Source: Crossaster papposus (taxonomy: Eukaryota > Echinodermata > Asteroidea > Velatida > Solasteridae). From it: DNA of 64,000 nt. Below the pieces are notes generated by a model. The model was not told the DNA's origin and ran no database searches. It saw nothing but the letters and a program-made list of their open reading frames with translations. Positions 10,473-21,734 of this stretch are shown here, piece after piece. The position numbers and the translations under genes are program-made. The stretch is taken from contig JBAIAA010000604.1 of the NCBI GenBank assembly GCA_037893245.1, positions 1,488,001-1,552,000 on the forward strand, read 5' to 3'. Within the stretch, counting starts at the first letter, position 1; the number at the start of each line of letters is the position of its first letter.

Positions 10473-11408
10473 GGACCTTATTCATGAAGCGCTCTTAAAT
10501 TTGCTCACTAAGAGTGACTTACGAAGAAGTTACGAGGACTTTGCAAGGGCTTTGAGAGCGTACTAAGTGGTATTCATGAAGCCTTTATAACATGCACTTA
10601 CCGAGATCTTAACTTACGTGGTCGTTAAATAAGATCTGATGGTCCGGGGCATTATTTACGCTGACGGTGTTACGCAATACAAAGTTATTTAGGGCGGCGC
10701 CCGACTGCCGTGTACGGACACATTCTCCACAGATCAAGGGACGTAAGTATTTTGACGTCAATATTCGCGACTTTGGAGGCAAGTCGCGAAATTTGACGTC
10801 AAATTTGACGTCAATATTCGCGACTTTGGGAGAAAGTAGCGAATATTGACGTCAATATTGACGTCAATATTCACGATCTGCGTAGTCCCTTCAGGGCCAC
10901 CATACGTAAGCACTGAAAGGATGGCAGAGTCCAAGAAAAAACAGAAGCGTGCACGCGAGGCAAACTACAGCGGAGATGAAGTGGACAAGCTGGTTGGGCT
11001 CGTTGAGGTTAACTTCAAAACACTTGTCAGTAAATTCTGCGACACAGCAACTTTGAAGACCAAAAACGACACGTGGGCTGAAATTACGCACAAATAAACG
11101 CGATATCAACTTGTTTGAGAACCACCAAAGAGGTGAAGAAAAATGCGAAGAATTAAAGTCGAAAACGAAGCAAAAGGCTGCCAAGGTGATGGCCGAACTT
11201 GGAATGACCGGCAATTAACGTTTCGATTGACAATCTCTTAGACTAAAGTGGACGTTAAGGGAGCTCAAGACCTCCCGCAAGTTACGATGACTCTACGCAC
11301 GCTCTTAAAATTTACGAAGGGATGGTGAATACCACGTAAATTACTAAGAGGGACTTGCGAGCGGTTTACGAACTCTTAAGCCCTAAGAGCGCTTCGTGAA
11401 TAAGGTCC
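10473..11408 (+). mobile_element. PIF/Harbinger-type non-autonomous transposon in the B3GALT gene
   Basis: 936 bp with terminal inverted repeats GGACCTTATTCATGAAGCGC and GCGCTTCGTGAATAAGGTCC, flanked by a 3-bp duplication CAG (10470-10472 and 11409-11411). Three-base target duplications and a linked Myb/SANT-like protein are Harbinger traits. The interior holds a decayed Myb-like frame (10921-11097) and five TGACGTCA palindromes upstream of it. No DDE transposase is present, so it would need one supplied in trans. Confidence 0.88.
10921..11214 (+). pseudogene. Harbinger Myb/SANT-like DNA-binding protein remnant
   Basis: An ATG at 10921 opens a 58-codon frame with a basic start (KKKQKRAR) followed by NYSGDEVDKLVGLVEVNF and DTWAEITHK, matching the first two helices of the Myb-like protein carried by Harbinger elements. 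After a frame change at about 11095 the expected continuation can still be read: INAISTCLRTTKEVKKN, then SKTKQKAAKVMAELGMTGN ending near 11217. In autonomous Harbingers this protein brings the transposase to the nucleus and to the ends. Here frame breaks and length show that it is inactive. Confidence 0.75.
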
Positions 11409-12062
11409 CAGGTGCTGGACGAGGTTGTCGTAGCTGATGAACACGTCATCGTCTGTCTTCATGACGTAAGCGGCGTGCGGACAGTGTGTGCTGGCCCACT
11501 TCATCGCCATTATGGTCTTGAGGGTCAGGTTCTTATAGCTGTCTTGGAAATCCTCCTGGAGGAGATCGTGGTGCTCGCTGTGCTCCTTCTCCACCTGCCG
11601 CTGAAGTTTGGCGTCCACGTTGTACGCTAGCAGGAACAGCGTGGCGACAGGCTTGCCGCCGGCTTCCCTCGGGCTTCCCCAGGTCTCGCGGATGGCCTGG
11701 CGCCGCTCAAAGCTCTTGTGTATTGTAAAAATAAGAACTAACAAAAAGACCTCCTTCGGGGCTCCGGAGGCGTTAAAACAAGCCCCGGGCTCGTCTAAAA
11801 TCAGCCGGTAGTCGTGGGGGTTCAATCGTGCGGAATCGTCTCGGTGGTACAATGCAAATATGCTGTTGGGCGACGGGTTTGATGTGTTCAAGTTCGGACC
11901 ACCAGAGTCCTTGATGTCAATGTTGCTAACAGCAAATTTCGGGGCTGCGGGCGATTTTATACTAAACAGAAGAAACGAATGCTCGAAAATAACCCTGAAG
12001 GCGAAAAGGTTCACGCTTCCGAGCAAGGCTAGGATCAGGACGTTTCTTAAGTACGGATTCAT
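11409..12062 (-). CDS. Beta-1,3-galactosyltransferase (GT31), N-terminal part
   Basis: The first 218 codons of an intronless GT31 enzyme. The start chosen is ATG at 12062-12060 (MNPYLRN); the longer open frame to 12086 would need GTG. Residues about 6-25 form a hydrophobic signal anchor after a short basic tail, as in type II Golgi proteins, followed by a stem region rich in S, N and P. The catalytic part carries the hallmark RRQAIRETWG block, DFQDSYKNLTLKT and YVMKTDDDVFI, with the metal-binding DDD. Reading stops in the element at 10473-11408, about 11 residues after the DDD. Enzymes of this family extend N- and O-linked glycans or glycolipids; which linkage this one makes cannot be read from sequence. 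As it stands, the allele would give a truncated protein without the EDV block. Confidence 0.88.
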
Positions 12063-12086
12063 TGCGGCATGGCTTAATATCAGCAC

Positions 12087-14159
12087 GGCAGAAATGGATT
12101 TTCCTGAGGTGGTGAGGATTTCCCCTAGGTTGAGCAGACGCTTGAGGAAACCTTAACTGTCCAGTACATGTACATATACATGTAGTACATGCATGGTCAT
12201 CCCATTGAAAATCCTGACTTGTGGCTTTTGAAATGTCTTGCCCTACAAAAAAACAAAAAAAAATACAAAAAAACACATTAATTAACTCCTTGAAGCCCGT
12301 ATTATCGACGTCCTTTTCCTTATTGCAATATATTATAGTTTATACGCATGACTACACACAAGCCTTTTCTAGTAGCTGCACTGCACAATGGAAAGAGCGT
12401 GCAGCTGCATCACAGGCAGTGTTCTATGACACAGCATAGCTGACCACAGAATTTCGGACGGATTAGTAGGTCGCGGCTAAATCTGCTTCCTCGTGTGAGG
12501 AGTTAATAAACAAACAAGCAGGGCTGCAGGTTTTGCTAATTTGCAAAACTTAACTTTTGTTTCGGATTCGGGTAATTATATTTTGTGTCAGTTAGGCCTG
12601 GTCTGGTCTGATCAACCCAACCAGTGTGATAACCAGAAGTCAAAACTACGTGAAACGGAGGTTATTGTTGGAAATTAAAAAAAACATTTTTTTGTTTGGA
12701 TTTGGGTTTTATGTTTAGCAACACGTTTTAGATCGGTTTGGCCTGCCTGCCTGATCAACCAAACCCGAGTGAATGATACACATCAATAACTACGTTTAAC
12801 GTTATAGTTTATATTATACTTGCTACAAAATGACTCCGCCACTGATTTTAGTACACTGAGAACCTCGGACATCTATTGCTCTGTTTAGCCTGAAAAGAGT
12901 AAAGAAACCAGATCGCATGACAGCATTTATTCCTTGTTTTTTTCAGCATCTAGCTATGCAAAAATGGCTCAGATTAAAAAATGCGCAGAGCATCATGACC
13001 CCAGAGCAGTCCCGAGACCCTTGCTGAGCGGGCCCCGGACCCCACGCCGAAATGGCTTCGCGCTTCCTGATCGCCGATTGTCTTAACAATTCCAGCACTT
13101 CCTAGATTTTTGTATTACCGCGTACAGTGATCCCTGGCCATGTGTGTAGTTCCACGGATGACGTATACACACGCGTCAGATTTTATGGCGGGTAGCGGTT
13201 GACGTAATGTCACGCCCCGACTGCCGAGAGAGAAAAAATCCCTAGGCGACAGAATGTTTGCGAAAACATATAAATAACGGTGCTAATAAACTATAGTGTT
13301 GGCATCTTGCATAGTAGCTAGTTGCATTATCAAAACAGGAATATTTTACTGAAAATAAACCCGGCGCGATCTGGTTTAAATCCCAGCACCCCCTGAAATG
13401 AATATGTTCCAGCGGATCTGGTTAAAGTTTCAAGTTAATAACTTCCATGCATAGAGATTGGTGGTATTAATAAGTAAAATCATACAGTGCGTACATCAAT
13501 ACCAGTGTCTACGTCTATGCATGTATGTGCAGAGAACACTAAAGGTCATTGGTTACCTATTACATTATGTGAGCCAACAAGTCACTGCTAATTGTAATTC
13601 AACTACAACTTGTCAGCAGACTACCCATAGGTTTAAATCATTGGGGTAATGGGGTGATGGTGAAGTGAAGTTATTATTATATATATAACATACCTTGATC
13701 AGGTCCTTTACGAATATCCAGGCGCAGAGCATCGTCTTCAGTACATGTAATGTGTTTGGCAAGTTATGGGTGGCTGTGTGCTACTGCCAACACCACTTGC
13801 CATTACACATGTTTAAATGTATATATTTAACCCTATGTATTAAACTATCTAAATATACCGATGTATGGTGTAAATAATTATCCTACAGACTACAAGCTAC
13901 ATAAACCTAAAGACTTAATAAATAAGGTAAGGTGCATAAATAAGACTACAGTAAATGTAAAGAGTGTGAGTGCTGCATGTACATGATGTGGCCCTCTCTA
14001 CTCTCACAGCCAGAATGACATTGTAAATTAAGGCCTAGCCTACTACATGTAATACTATGGTGTGTAGGTTGGTTGGTTGGTGGTGGTTAATGGCACTTCT
14101 GGCAATCTGTGTGCCCTTTGTGCAAGTTGCTGTAGTCTTGCGGTCCAGTAGAGAGCTTG
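12087..14159. other. Intergenic; nothing recognised
   Basis: Upstream side of the galactosyltransferase. Several TACATGTACAT words, an AT dinucleotide run near 13679, and a run of TTGG near 14069. Open frames shorter than 100 codons only, none with a recognisable domain. Confidence 0.45.
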
Positions 14160-14440
14160 TTAAACTACTTTTATCTTTTTCTTTTTTTTCTCTTTTCTTT
14201 TACTTTTCTCTTCCTTTTTCTTTCTTCTTCTCTTTTCTTTTCTTATACTTTCTTCTTTTTTCTACTTTTTTATTTTATTTCTTTTACTGTTTCTATTTTG
14301 TTTCTATTTTGTTTCTTTTTTCTTTTTTCTTTTTTCTTTTTTCTTTTTTCTATTTTCTTTGTTCTTTGTTCTTTTTTTTTTTTTCTTTTTTTCTTTTTCT
14401 TTTTTTTGATTTTTTTTTGATTTTTTTGATTTTTGTTACA
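14160..14440. repeat. Pyrimidine-rich low-complexity tract (expanded A-rich tail)
   Basis: About 280 bases of TTTTC units on the plus strand. On the minus strand this is an A/G-rich tract that directly follows the 3' UTR of the I-type element, so it is most simply its expanded A-rich tail. Long F/S/L-rich open frames across it are artefacts. Confidence 0.8.
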
Positions 14441-14808
14441 TACGTGTAGACTTTGCTTGAGCTTCAGAGTTGGAGTGGGAAGAGAAGGGAAAAAAGATAA
14501 AAAAACAACCTGCTACAAGAAGTTAGCTATCCAATGACGTCTTGAGGATAATGACTATTTGGAAATAAAAAGAAAAGAAGATACATGTGAATCAAACAAA
14601 TTTGTATGTGAATTGTAGAGGCAAAACATGCAAAAAAAGCAGCGATGAGACCAGTGCGAGCAAGGCATGTGTGTAGGATGAAACAAGAGCTCATGCATTG
14701 TATAGAAAGACAATATGGAATGATTTGTATACTGTGGGTGAGGATGTGAAACATATATTATAAGGAGATGTACATGGTTGGTTGGTGTTGTTTGTGAAAA
14801 GGATTAAG

Positions 14809-17800
14809 TTAAATATCACTGTTAGTTTCTTTAATGAAATTTAATGTATGAAGGATGCTGTGTTTTGAGTTTAACAAATTTTTAAGTGTCATTTGGTCAG
14901 AAGTAAATTTAAGTGATTTTTTAAGTATTTGTCTATTATGTTCAAATTTTTTACATGTTGTGAGAAAATGTTCGACATTATCATAAGTGTTGCATGTTTC
15001 GCAAAGTCCATCAGGATGTTTACCTATTTTTTTAAAGAAACTGTTAAGGTTTTTACATGTATCCAGCCGAAGTCTGTGAATCTTTATTTCCTGCCAGCGT
15101 GGGAGATCCCATGAGTTTAAGTGGGTGGAAATAGTGGGTTGTATATTTTTTAAGGTAGAATCTTTTGAATTATTCCATTCCATTTGCCATGTTTGTTTGA
15201 GGTGGTCCTTAAGATGATGTTTAGCTTCTGTAATTGTGAGGGGTAATTTATAGTCAATATTAGTTTTCCTGGTGGCTTTTTTGGCAATCTGGTCTACTTT
15301 TTCATTCCCATAAATACCGCAATGTCCTGGTATCCACTCAAAGGTGACCCTATTAGCTTGGTTTTGAATGCTTATCAAGGCGTGTCTAATGTCACATACA
15401 ATTTTATTGCTGGGAATAGGGTGTGAGATGGCTTGAATTGCACTTAAACAGTCACTGAAGATGCAGGTGTGCATGGGCTGAACATCTTCAATCCATTCCA
15501 CAGCTAACAGAATAGCAAAGAGTTCCGCTGTAAAAATAGAAGCCTCATTGTTTAGTTTAATACTCTTGGAGTAACTGAATTGAGGAATATAGATTCCACA
15601 TCCGACTGTGTTGGTAGTAGGATTAAGTGATCCGTCAGTGTAGATGTGGAGTGAATTTCTCCACTGGGTATGTATTGTTTCTGCAGCAATGATGCCCTTT
15701 TCATTGATGTTCGATATGTGTTTAATGCGGTTGAAGATTTCGGCCGATATGTCTGGTTTTGTGTAATGCCAGTAAGGAAAAGGGTTATGTAATGGGAAAA
15801 TGTTGAAGTGAGGTTGACTGGATCTGGCTTCAAAAGGTGTGTGATGTAGACTATTTTTCCATTTTTCAGCAAAATAATGTTTCTGCCAGCAATCTGTTTG
15901 GACATACTTGTTGGGGTGAGAATTGTGCATGTTGAGTTTAATATTGTAGAGATTGCAGAGAAAACTGCGACGAAAACATAATGGGGGTTCACCACACTCT
16001 ACTTGTAGTTTCTGACACGAAGTCCCGTAGAGGGCTCCGGAGCATATTCTCAGAGACTGATATTGTATGCTGTCTAATTTCTGTTTATGTTCCATGGCCG
16101 CTGAATTAAAGGCTTCACATCCATAGTCCAGAATTGGTTTGATAAGTGTTTTGTATAGTTGAAGGAGAATACAGCAATCCGCTACCCAGTCCTTTCCGCT
16201 AACACATCTCAAGATATTGAGTTTGGATTTGCATCTGTTGACAATATAATTTATATGGTCTTTCCAATTAAGTTTCTTGTCGAAAATAATACCCAGAAAT
16301 TTAATAGACGTCTGAAATTTAATATCAGTATTATTTATCTGTAATTTACAGGAAGCATTGCGTTTATGTGTAAAAAGAGTCGAAAAGGTTTTAAGAATGG
16401 ATATTTTAAAACCCCATCTATCACACCAGGCAGAGATATCGTTTAAATTTTGTTGGATTTTTATGTTGATAAAGTTTATGTTTCTATTGGACTTCCAAAT
16501 AACTATATCATCGGCATATTGGGAGATGTTGATTCCGTTTATGACTTCAGATAGACCGTTGATAGCTATGTTAAAAAGAATGGGGCTGATGACACTTCCT
16601 TGGGGAATGCCAATATTGACATTGTGCGAGTCAGAATAGGTACCATTGATATTTACTTGAATTTTTCTATTAGTAAGGAAATCATCAATCCATTTAGTAA
16701 TACATCCATATATTCCAAGAGAGTGAAGTTTAATGATTATGCCTTTTGGCCATACCATGTCATATGCCTTTTCAAGGTCTAAAAAGACAGCGAGGGTGCT
16801 TTCCTTGTTGGCAAAAGCTTTATTTATGTTAGACTCTAGGTTAATGATGTGATCTTTAGTACTCCTTCCTTTACGAAAACCACTCTGATGAGTACTAAGT
16901 AGATTATGTTTTTCCAGGTACCAGATGAGTCTATTATTAACCATACGTTCCATGATCTTACAGAATGTGGAGGTGAGGGCTATAGGTCTATATGACTTAG
17001 GATCGGAGGGACTTTTGCCAGGTTTTAAAATAGGAACGAGAATAGCTTCCTTCCATGTGCTTGGGCATTGAGAAGTTTTCCATATTATGTTAAAAATGAT
17101 GAGGAGAAAGCCACGGGCTTTCAGAGGGATATGTTTGATGATATTATTACATATATTATCTTTACCAGGAGAGGTACACTTAGCTGAATTGATGGCTTCG
17201 TCGAGTTCTGATATGTTAAAAGGATCATTAATGATGTTATCATTTTCTTCAGAGTGGGAAAAGTTATCTTCTGCATTTTGTTTTACTTCAAGGAAAGAAT
17301 CACTGTAGTTTTGGTCACTACTGATGGAAGCAAAACTACTAGCAAGCAAGTTAGCCTTTTCTTTATCTGTAATGAAATCTTGATTGTTGTCTGTTAAAGT
17401 GGAAATATTAGTCTTGGTATGGGTATTGTTAATACGATGAATTTTGTCCCAGATCTTTTTAGAGGGAGTTTGGTAGTTTAAAGTATTGCAGAAATTTTTC
17501 CAATCCTCTCTTTTAGCCACTTTTATTGTTTTACGAGCTATGGCACAAGTATATTTATAGTGAATAAGGTCTTGAGGATGACGGGTTTTTTTAAGGGTTC
17601 TAAGGGCTTCTTTACGATTTTTAATAGCTCTTTTGCAATCATCGTTCCACCATGTGGTGGGCTTTCTTTTATAAATTGTAGTAGTAGTGGTTTGTGGGAT
17701 GGAACAGTTAATAGCCTCAGTAAGTTGATTGATGTATATGTTATATGTCTCTTCAGCACTGCAACATGTGGTTATGTTGGGTTTAGTAATGAAACTATCA

Positions 17801-18523
17801 CAGGCAGTTTGAAAAGTATCCCAGTTTGCTTTTTTTATAGACCAGTGAGGGATATGTTTACGTGGCGTATGAAGACATTTTTTATTAGATTCAAAAATTA
17901 TAGGATGATGATCGCTACCCCATGTGTCATCTAAAATATTCCAATTGTAATTAGCTGCTATGTCAGAAGTGGTAAGAGTAATATCAATGCAGGTGATGGT
18001 ACCATTAGAGGTATTAATTCTTGTCCCGTCTCCATTATTTATGCAGACAAGATGATGTTTGTCTATAAAATTTTCGATGACATGGCCATTTGTTGAAGTC
18101 TCCACAAATAATAGTATTTTTACCAATATGATTTTCAATGTCTATAAAGTTCTCCTCTTTCAGGGTGATACAAGGATTATAGGCATTGATAATTTTTAAT
18201 TTACTTTTATCAGAAATATAAATGTCAATTATTTGATATTGAATAGGAGATTGTTTGTCTATAATGTTGTTGACGGTGAGATTTTTTCTAGTGAAGATGG
18301 CACATCCCCCGCCAGTATTTTTATGTTCTGGTTTTCTGTCATTACGGAAAATATTGTATCCAGGGAGATTGAAGTTTTTCCCTTCCTTGAGCCAAGTTTC
18401 TTGTACGCATATGATGTCAGGTTTACTATCCCAATTGTTTATAGCATGTTTTAATTCATTTCCATGTGCAATGAGAGACTGGGCATTCCATTGTATAATG
18501 AAGACCATGAGAATAATGTTCAT
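14809..18523 (-). pseudogene. I-type ORF2: endonuclease, reverse transcriptase, RNase H (one frameshift)
   Basis: Polyprotein that nicks target DNA and copies the element RNA. The ATG at 18523 lies two bases after the ORF1 stop. The APE-type endonuclease shows QWNAQSL, CVQETW, GDFN and SDHHPI. Just after GDFN, near 18092, the frame shifts, and the normal residues between GDFN and NGHVIENF seem to be missing, pointing to a small deletion. The rest is one open frame of over 1,080 residues: RT with KSYRPIALTS, HQSGFRKGRST, FLDLEKAYD, GIPQGSVISP and QYADDIVIW (YADD near 16506-16521), RNase H with YTDGS, TAEL, FSDCLSA and GNEKVDQIAK, and a C-terminal zinc-knuckle-like CETCNTYDNVEHFLTTC. All RT and RNase H catalytic acids are present, so only the endonuclease lesion disables it. 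Confidence 0.9.
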
Positions 18524-18525
18524 GA

Positions 18526-19980
18526 TTACGTTTGATTATTTCCTCCTTTTGGGCGATTGGAAGTTTTCTGGTTTGTTTTGGGTGTTTCAGTTTGAGAGTT
18601 CTCTGTGGTGGGTTCGTTGGGTTTTGTTTTGGATTGAGAAGATCTAGGTTGTCGAACCGGCTTATCAGGGGATTGCGAGGAATCATTATGTCTGCTCTGT
18701 TTTTCTTTGATATTGTGAGTTCTAGTTAACTGATGGTACAAGTGTTCAACTAGGGTCTTTATTTCTGATTCTCTATTTTCCTTTTTTTTAGTTGTCTCCC
18801 AGATTTGAAGTGTTCCGATAAGCAATTCTATCAGAGATTTGTCAGGTTGTAGGTAAGTTGAGGTTGGTTCAGTTTGGCAAGCAACTGGAATTTGATCAGT
18901 TTGGGTGGATGCATCTACCGATATTTTGTTAACAGAGGACATGTTTTGTTTTCTTTGTACCGGTACATCATTTACGACTTGAGGAGTTTGTGGGATTGTC
19001 CAATTTCTTCGTTCAGACCAGATTTGAGTTTGTTTAGGTGTTATTGTAGGTGTATATGTATCCCTAGGTTTTTCCGCATGGACAGTAATATTTGTTCTTA
19101 TGGATTTGGCAGCTTCAGCATAGGAAATGTTGTAAGTGACTCTTACTTCTTGTATCTTCTTTTCATGCTTCATGGTGTTACATCCGCCGTAGGCAGAGGA
19201 GTGATTTCCACCACATCTGCTACATTTCACCTGGTCTTTTTGGTCACATTCTTCATAAGTATGGTTTCCACTACATCTAACACATCTGGTATTGCTTCGA
19301 CAATTTGTAGCTGTATGACCTAGTCGTTGGCAATTGAAACAGCGAATGACTGGTGGAATGTATTGTTTGATGTCAAAGTGTTGATAGCCGAATTTGATGC
19401 TCTGGGGTAAGTAAGGTGTGTTAAATGTAAGGCAGACAGAAAGGCTTTTCCCTGTTTGACCATTTCTTCTGAATGTGAGTCTGCGGACCTCTATTACGCC
19501 TGCTTTTTTGCATTCTTTGATTATGTCTTGTTCTGTGAGTTCTAGAGGAACGCCAGAAATAACTCCCTTACTTTGAATTTCTGATTTTGCATAGTCGGTG
19601 GTGACTGACCATTTTCCAAGAATGGAGATTTTCCTCAATTTGTTGGCCTGTCCGGAGGTGTAGCATTTGACACTAATGCCACCTTGATTAGTTTTAGTCA
19701 CATTTTGTATGATGTCACTTCCTATTGCATTTAGTGCCTTAGCAATTTTTAGCGGGTTTATTTGGGCAAGTTTGACATCTGGTGAGTTTATGATTACTAT
19801 GGTAGGGTTTCCTTGGGTGGAGTATGTGTTTCTTCTTTTTTGTTGTCTATAGGAACTGTTATCAGAGTCGCTGGAATTGTCGCTTTGACTTTGTGTTTTT
19901 CTTTTGTTTGTTGCTTTCACAGAGACTTGAGAATCATTTTCGTCAGCATGCATATCCTTGTCTTCTTGAGCTTGGCTCAT
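18526..19980 (-). CDS. I-type ORF1: RNA-binding protein with three zinc knuckles
   Basis: An intact 484-residue frame. After a polar, S/Q/K-rich start it has a segment resembling the RRM-like fold of I/jockey ORF1 proteins, then three cysteine-histidine knuckles in a row (CFNCQRLGHTATNC, CVRCSGNHTYEEC and CSRCGGNHSSAYGGC), followed by KHEKKIQEVR and a long polar tail rich in Q, T, S and K. These proteins coat the element RNA and escort it to the nucleus. The stop TAA is separated from the ORF2 ATG by two bases, which suggests coupled re-initiation for ORF2. Confidence 0.88.
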   Translation of the reverse strand: MSQAQEDKDMHADENDSQVSVKATNKRKTQSQSDNSSDSDNSSYRQQKRRNTYSTQGNPTIVIINSPDVKLAQINPLKIAKALNAIGSDIIQNVTKTNQGGISVKCYTSGQANKLRKISILGKWSVTTDYAKSEIQSKGVISGVPLELTEQDIIKECKKAGVIEVRRLTFRRNGQTGKSLSVCLTFNTPYLPQSIKFGYQHFDIKQYIPPVIRCFNCQRLGHTATNCRSNTRCVRCSGNHTYEECDQKDQVKCSRCGGNHSSAYGGCNTMKHEKKIQEVRVTYNISYAEAAKSIRTNITVHAEKPRDTYTPTITPKQTQIWSERRNWTIPQTPQVVNDVPVQRKQNMSSVNKISVDASTQTDQIPVACQTEPTSTYLQPDKSLIELLIGTLQIWETTKKKENRESEIKTLVEHLYHQLTRTHNIKEKQSRHNDSSQSPDKPVRQPRSSQSKTKPNEPTTENSQTETPKTNQKTSNRPKGGNNQT

Positions 19981-20353
19981 TAATTTGTCTAAAGTTGACC
20001 GTGGTTGGTCGTATTGTTACCTGTTCCTGTTTTGGGATAGTTGCTGTTGGGATAGAAGGTCCCATGACATGTCTTCCTCCTCGGAGTCGTCGGCCATGTT
20101 GGTCCGACGACCGAAGGCGAAGCGTTATGTATGTAAAAGAAAATAATGTGGTATAGCCAAGAAAGCAAGCAGCAAAGGAAAAGCAAGCAGGTAAAGTAAG
20201 AAGGCGAGCTAAATAAGGAAAATAAATCTCACCACTCGCAGTTAAGAGTCGGGCTGCGACCGATTAAAAGACGTCCACACTCTTTCGAAGCTCAAGCAAA
20301 AGTCCCCTATGGTGTGTACTGATGCACACTAATAAATAAAGGGTAATGGCTGA

Positions 20354-20434
20354 GGAACACGCCAATACCGGCAGGATAATCGGGCGAGGTGCGCAGCGCC
20401 GAGACCGATTATCCTGCCGGTATTGGCGTGTTCC
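20354..20434. repeat. Perfect 30-bp inverted repeat (hairpin)
   Basis: The arm 20354-20383 (starts GGAACACGCCAATACCGGCA) is the exact reverse complement of 20405-20434, with a 21-bp GC-rich spacer. Similarity continues weakly outside the arms. It lies just beyond the 5' end of the I-type element. Either a tiny foldback element or the end of a larger one. Confidence 0.9.
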
Positions 20435-20548
20435 GAAGCTATTATTAGCCTATGTAAAATCCAGACTCCCATTGTTAATGGGAATGTGAACAACAAAGAC
20501 AGAGTACAATGAGGCTACAATGTACATGTAAGTGCACTGCCAGTCACA

Positions 20549-20745
20549 CAGGCCCGTACGCAGGATTTTTTTTATGGGGCCCGAATGTTTTAGTTGACAT
20601 TATCGCCTAAGCCAAGTCCATCTTTGTGTGCCAATACCGTTATTTCTACATCAAAATACCATTATTTACCCCGGAAATTGTAGACCTTTTAGTAACGTTA
20701 GGGGATGCGTACGTACCCGTCGCACCCTCCCTGCGTACGGGCCTG
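20549..20745. mobile_element. hAT-like MITE, copy 1
   Basis: 197 bp with inverted ends CAGGCCCGTACGCAGG and CCTGCGTACGGGCCTG. Flanking 8-mers CAGTCACA and CAGTGTGG agree in only part, compatible with a decayed 8-bp duplication. CAGG ends and 8-bp duplications are hAT features. Its interior (TTGACATTATCGCCTAAGCC) recurs in the degraded copy near 47565-47735. Confidence 0.72.
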
Positions 20746-20871
20746 CAGTGTGGCTTATTGATGGCACCGCACAATGCCGCAGTGTGAACTATATAGTATC
20801 CATTCTATGACACACATTCCATTCGGTTGGCTCAGTGATACAGTACTGTTGTGTATGTTTACTTGATAGTA

Positions 20872-21645
20872 TAGTATCCCTAACTTAAGGTTCATCTGTG
20901 AATTTTTTTTAAAAGAAGCTAATTTCAACTGATTTGGGTAGGTATGGGTATGGACAACTACCAAAAAAAAGGAAGGAGGGATAGGGGTTGGGGAATTTTT
21001 TTTATTAGAGGTCAAAGGTCATTGACCCCTGCCCAAATCCCTAAAAATTATATTTCAGCAACAAAATATGGTATATAGATGATCTTGGTGTCAAAATGCA
21101 CAGAATTACAATAGAAGATGACATCAAATAATTATTGACCCTTGGAACCAAATCCTGACCTCCGAAAATGAGGTCAAAGGTCACAAAACAATTTTATTAC
21201 TAAAATATATATTTATAGCAACAAAATATGGTATATAGATGATCGTGGTGTCAAAATGCACAGGATTATGAAAGAAGATGACAGAATAACTGCTGACCCT
21301 TAGAAAAGAGGTCAAAGGTCAAAAATAGACGTATTACTAAAATGTCATATTAGTAAAATAACAGGAAAATTACCATGAACAAAAACAAATCTAAGAGGCT
21401 AATTTATTGTGGCGGGTATGGGGGTTATTAATTATTCCAAGAGCAAAGAAGGAGGGGGAAATTCCCTTTCTGAGGGTCAAAGGTCTTTGACCCTGCACTA
21501 AAACATTATAAATTGTATCTCAGCAGCAGTATGTTTTTCGTAGGCCTAGATGATCTTGGTGTCCAAATGCACAGAATTATACTAGGAGACAAACACAATA
21601 TGAAATGGATTATTCACCACCAAAATACGAGGTTAAAGGTAAAAA
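20872..21645 (+). repeat. Left arm of a large foldback element with DR1 motifs
   Basis: Inverse counterpart of 23560-24212. Made of diverged tandem subunits, each with GGTATATAGATGATCTTGGT, a TCAAAATGCACAG block and a TGACCY-rich block. Perfect AGGTCAAAGGTCA direct repeats start at 21009, 21171 and 21309, with a degenerate one near 21473. No coding capacity. Confidence 0.88.
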
Positions 21646-21734
21646 TGAGCAATTGGGCGGGGGGGGGATTAAAGTTCATTAGTGTCAAATAGTTTGTGTA
21701 TGTAAAGTATATGTGCATTTATAATCATGTTTGG

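Larger units (their letters stand above)
14441..20330 (-). mobile_element. Near full-length I-superfamily non-LTR retrotransposon
   Basis: Minus-strand element of about 5.9 kb: 5' UTR from about 20330 to 19981, ORF1 18526-19980, ORF2 14809-18523 with one frame break, 3' UTR about 370 bases, then the A-rich tail. The combination of a three-knuckle ORF1 with an apurinic endonuclease, RT and RNase H in ORF2 places it in the I group (I/Nimb-like); the clade needs a tree. A related fragment lies at 31611-32750. Confidence 0.88.

Noticed and set aside
11412..12156. Several plus-strand open frames opposite the galactosyltransferase
   Set aside because: GC-richer coding DNA leaves the opposite strand open by chance; the minus strand has the family motifs.
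14057..14449. 130-residue hydrophobic F/L-rich frame
   Set aside because: Translation of the TTTTC low-complexity tract, not a membrane protein.
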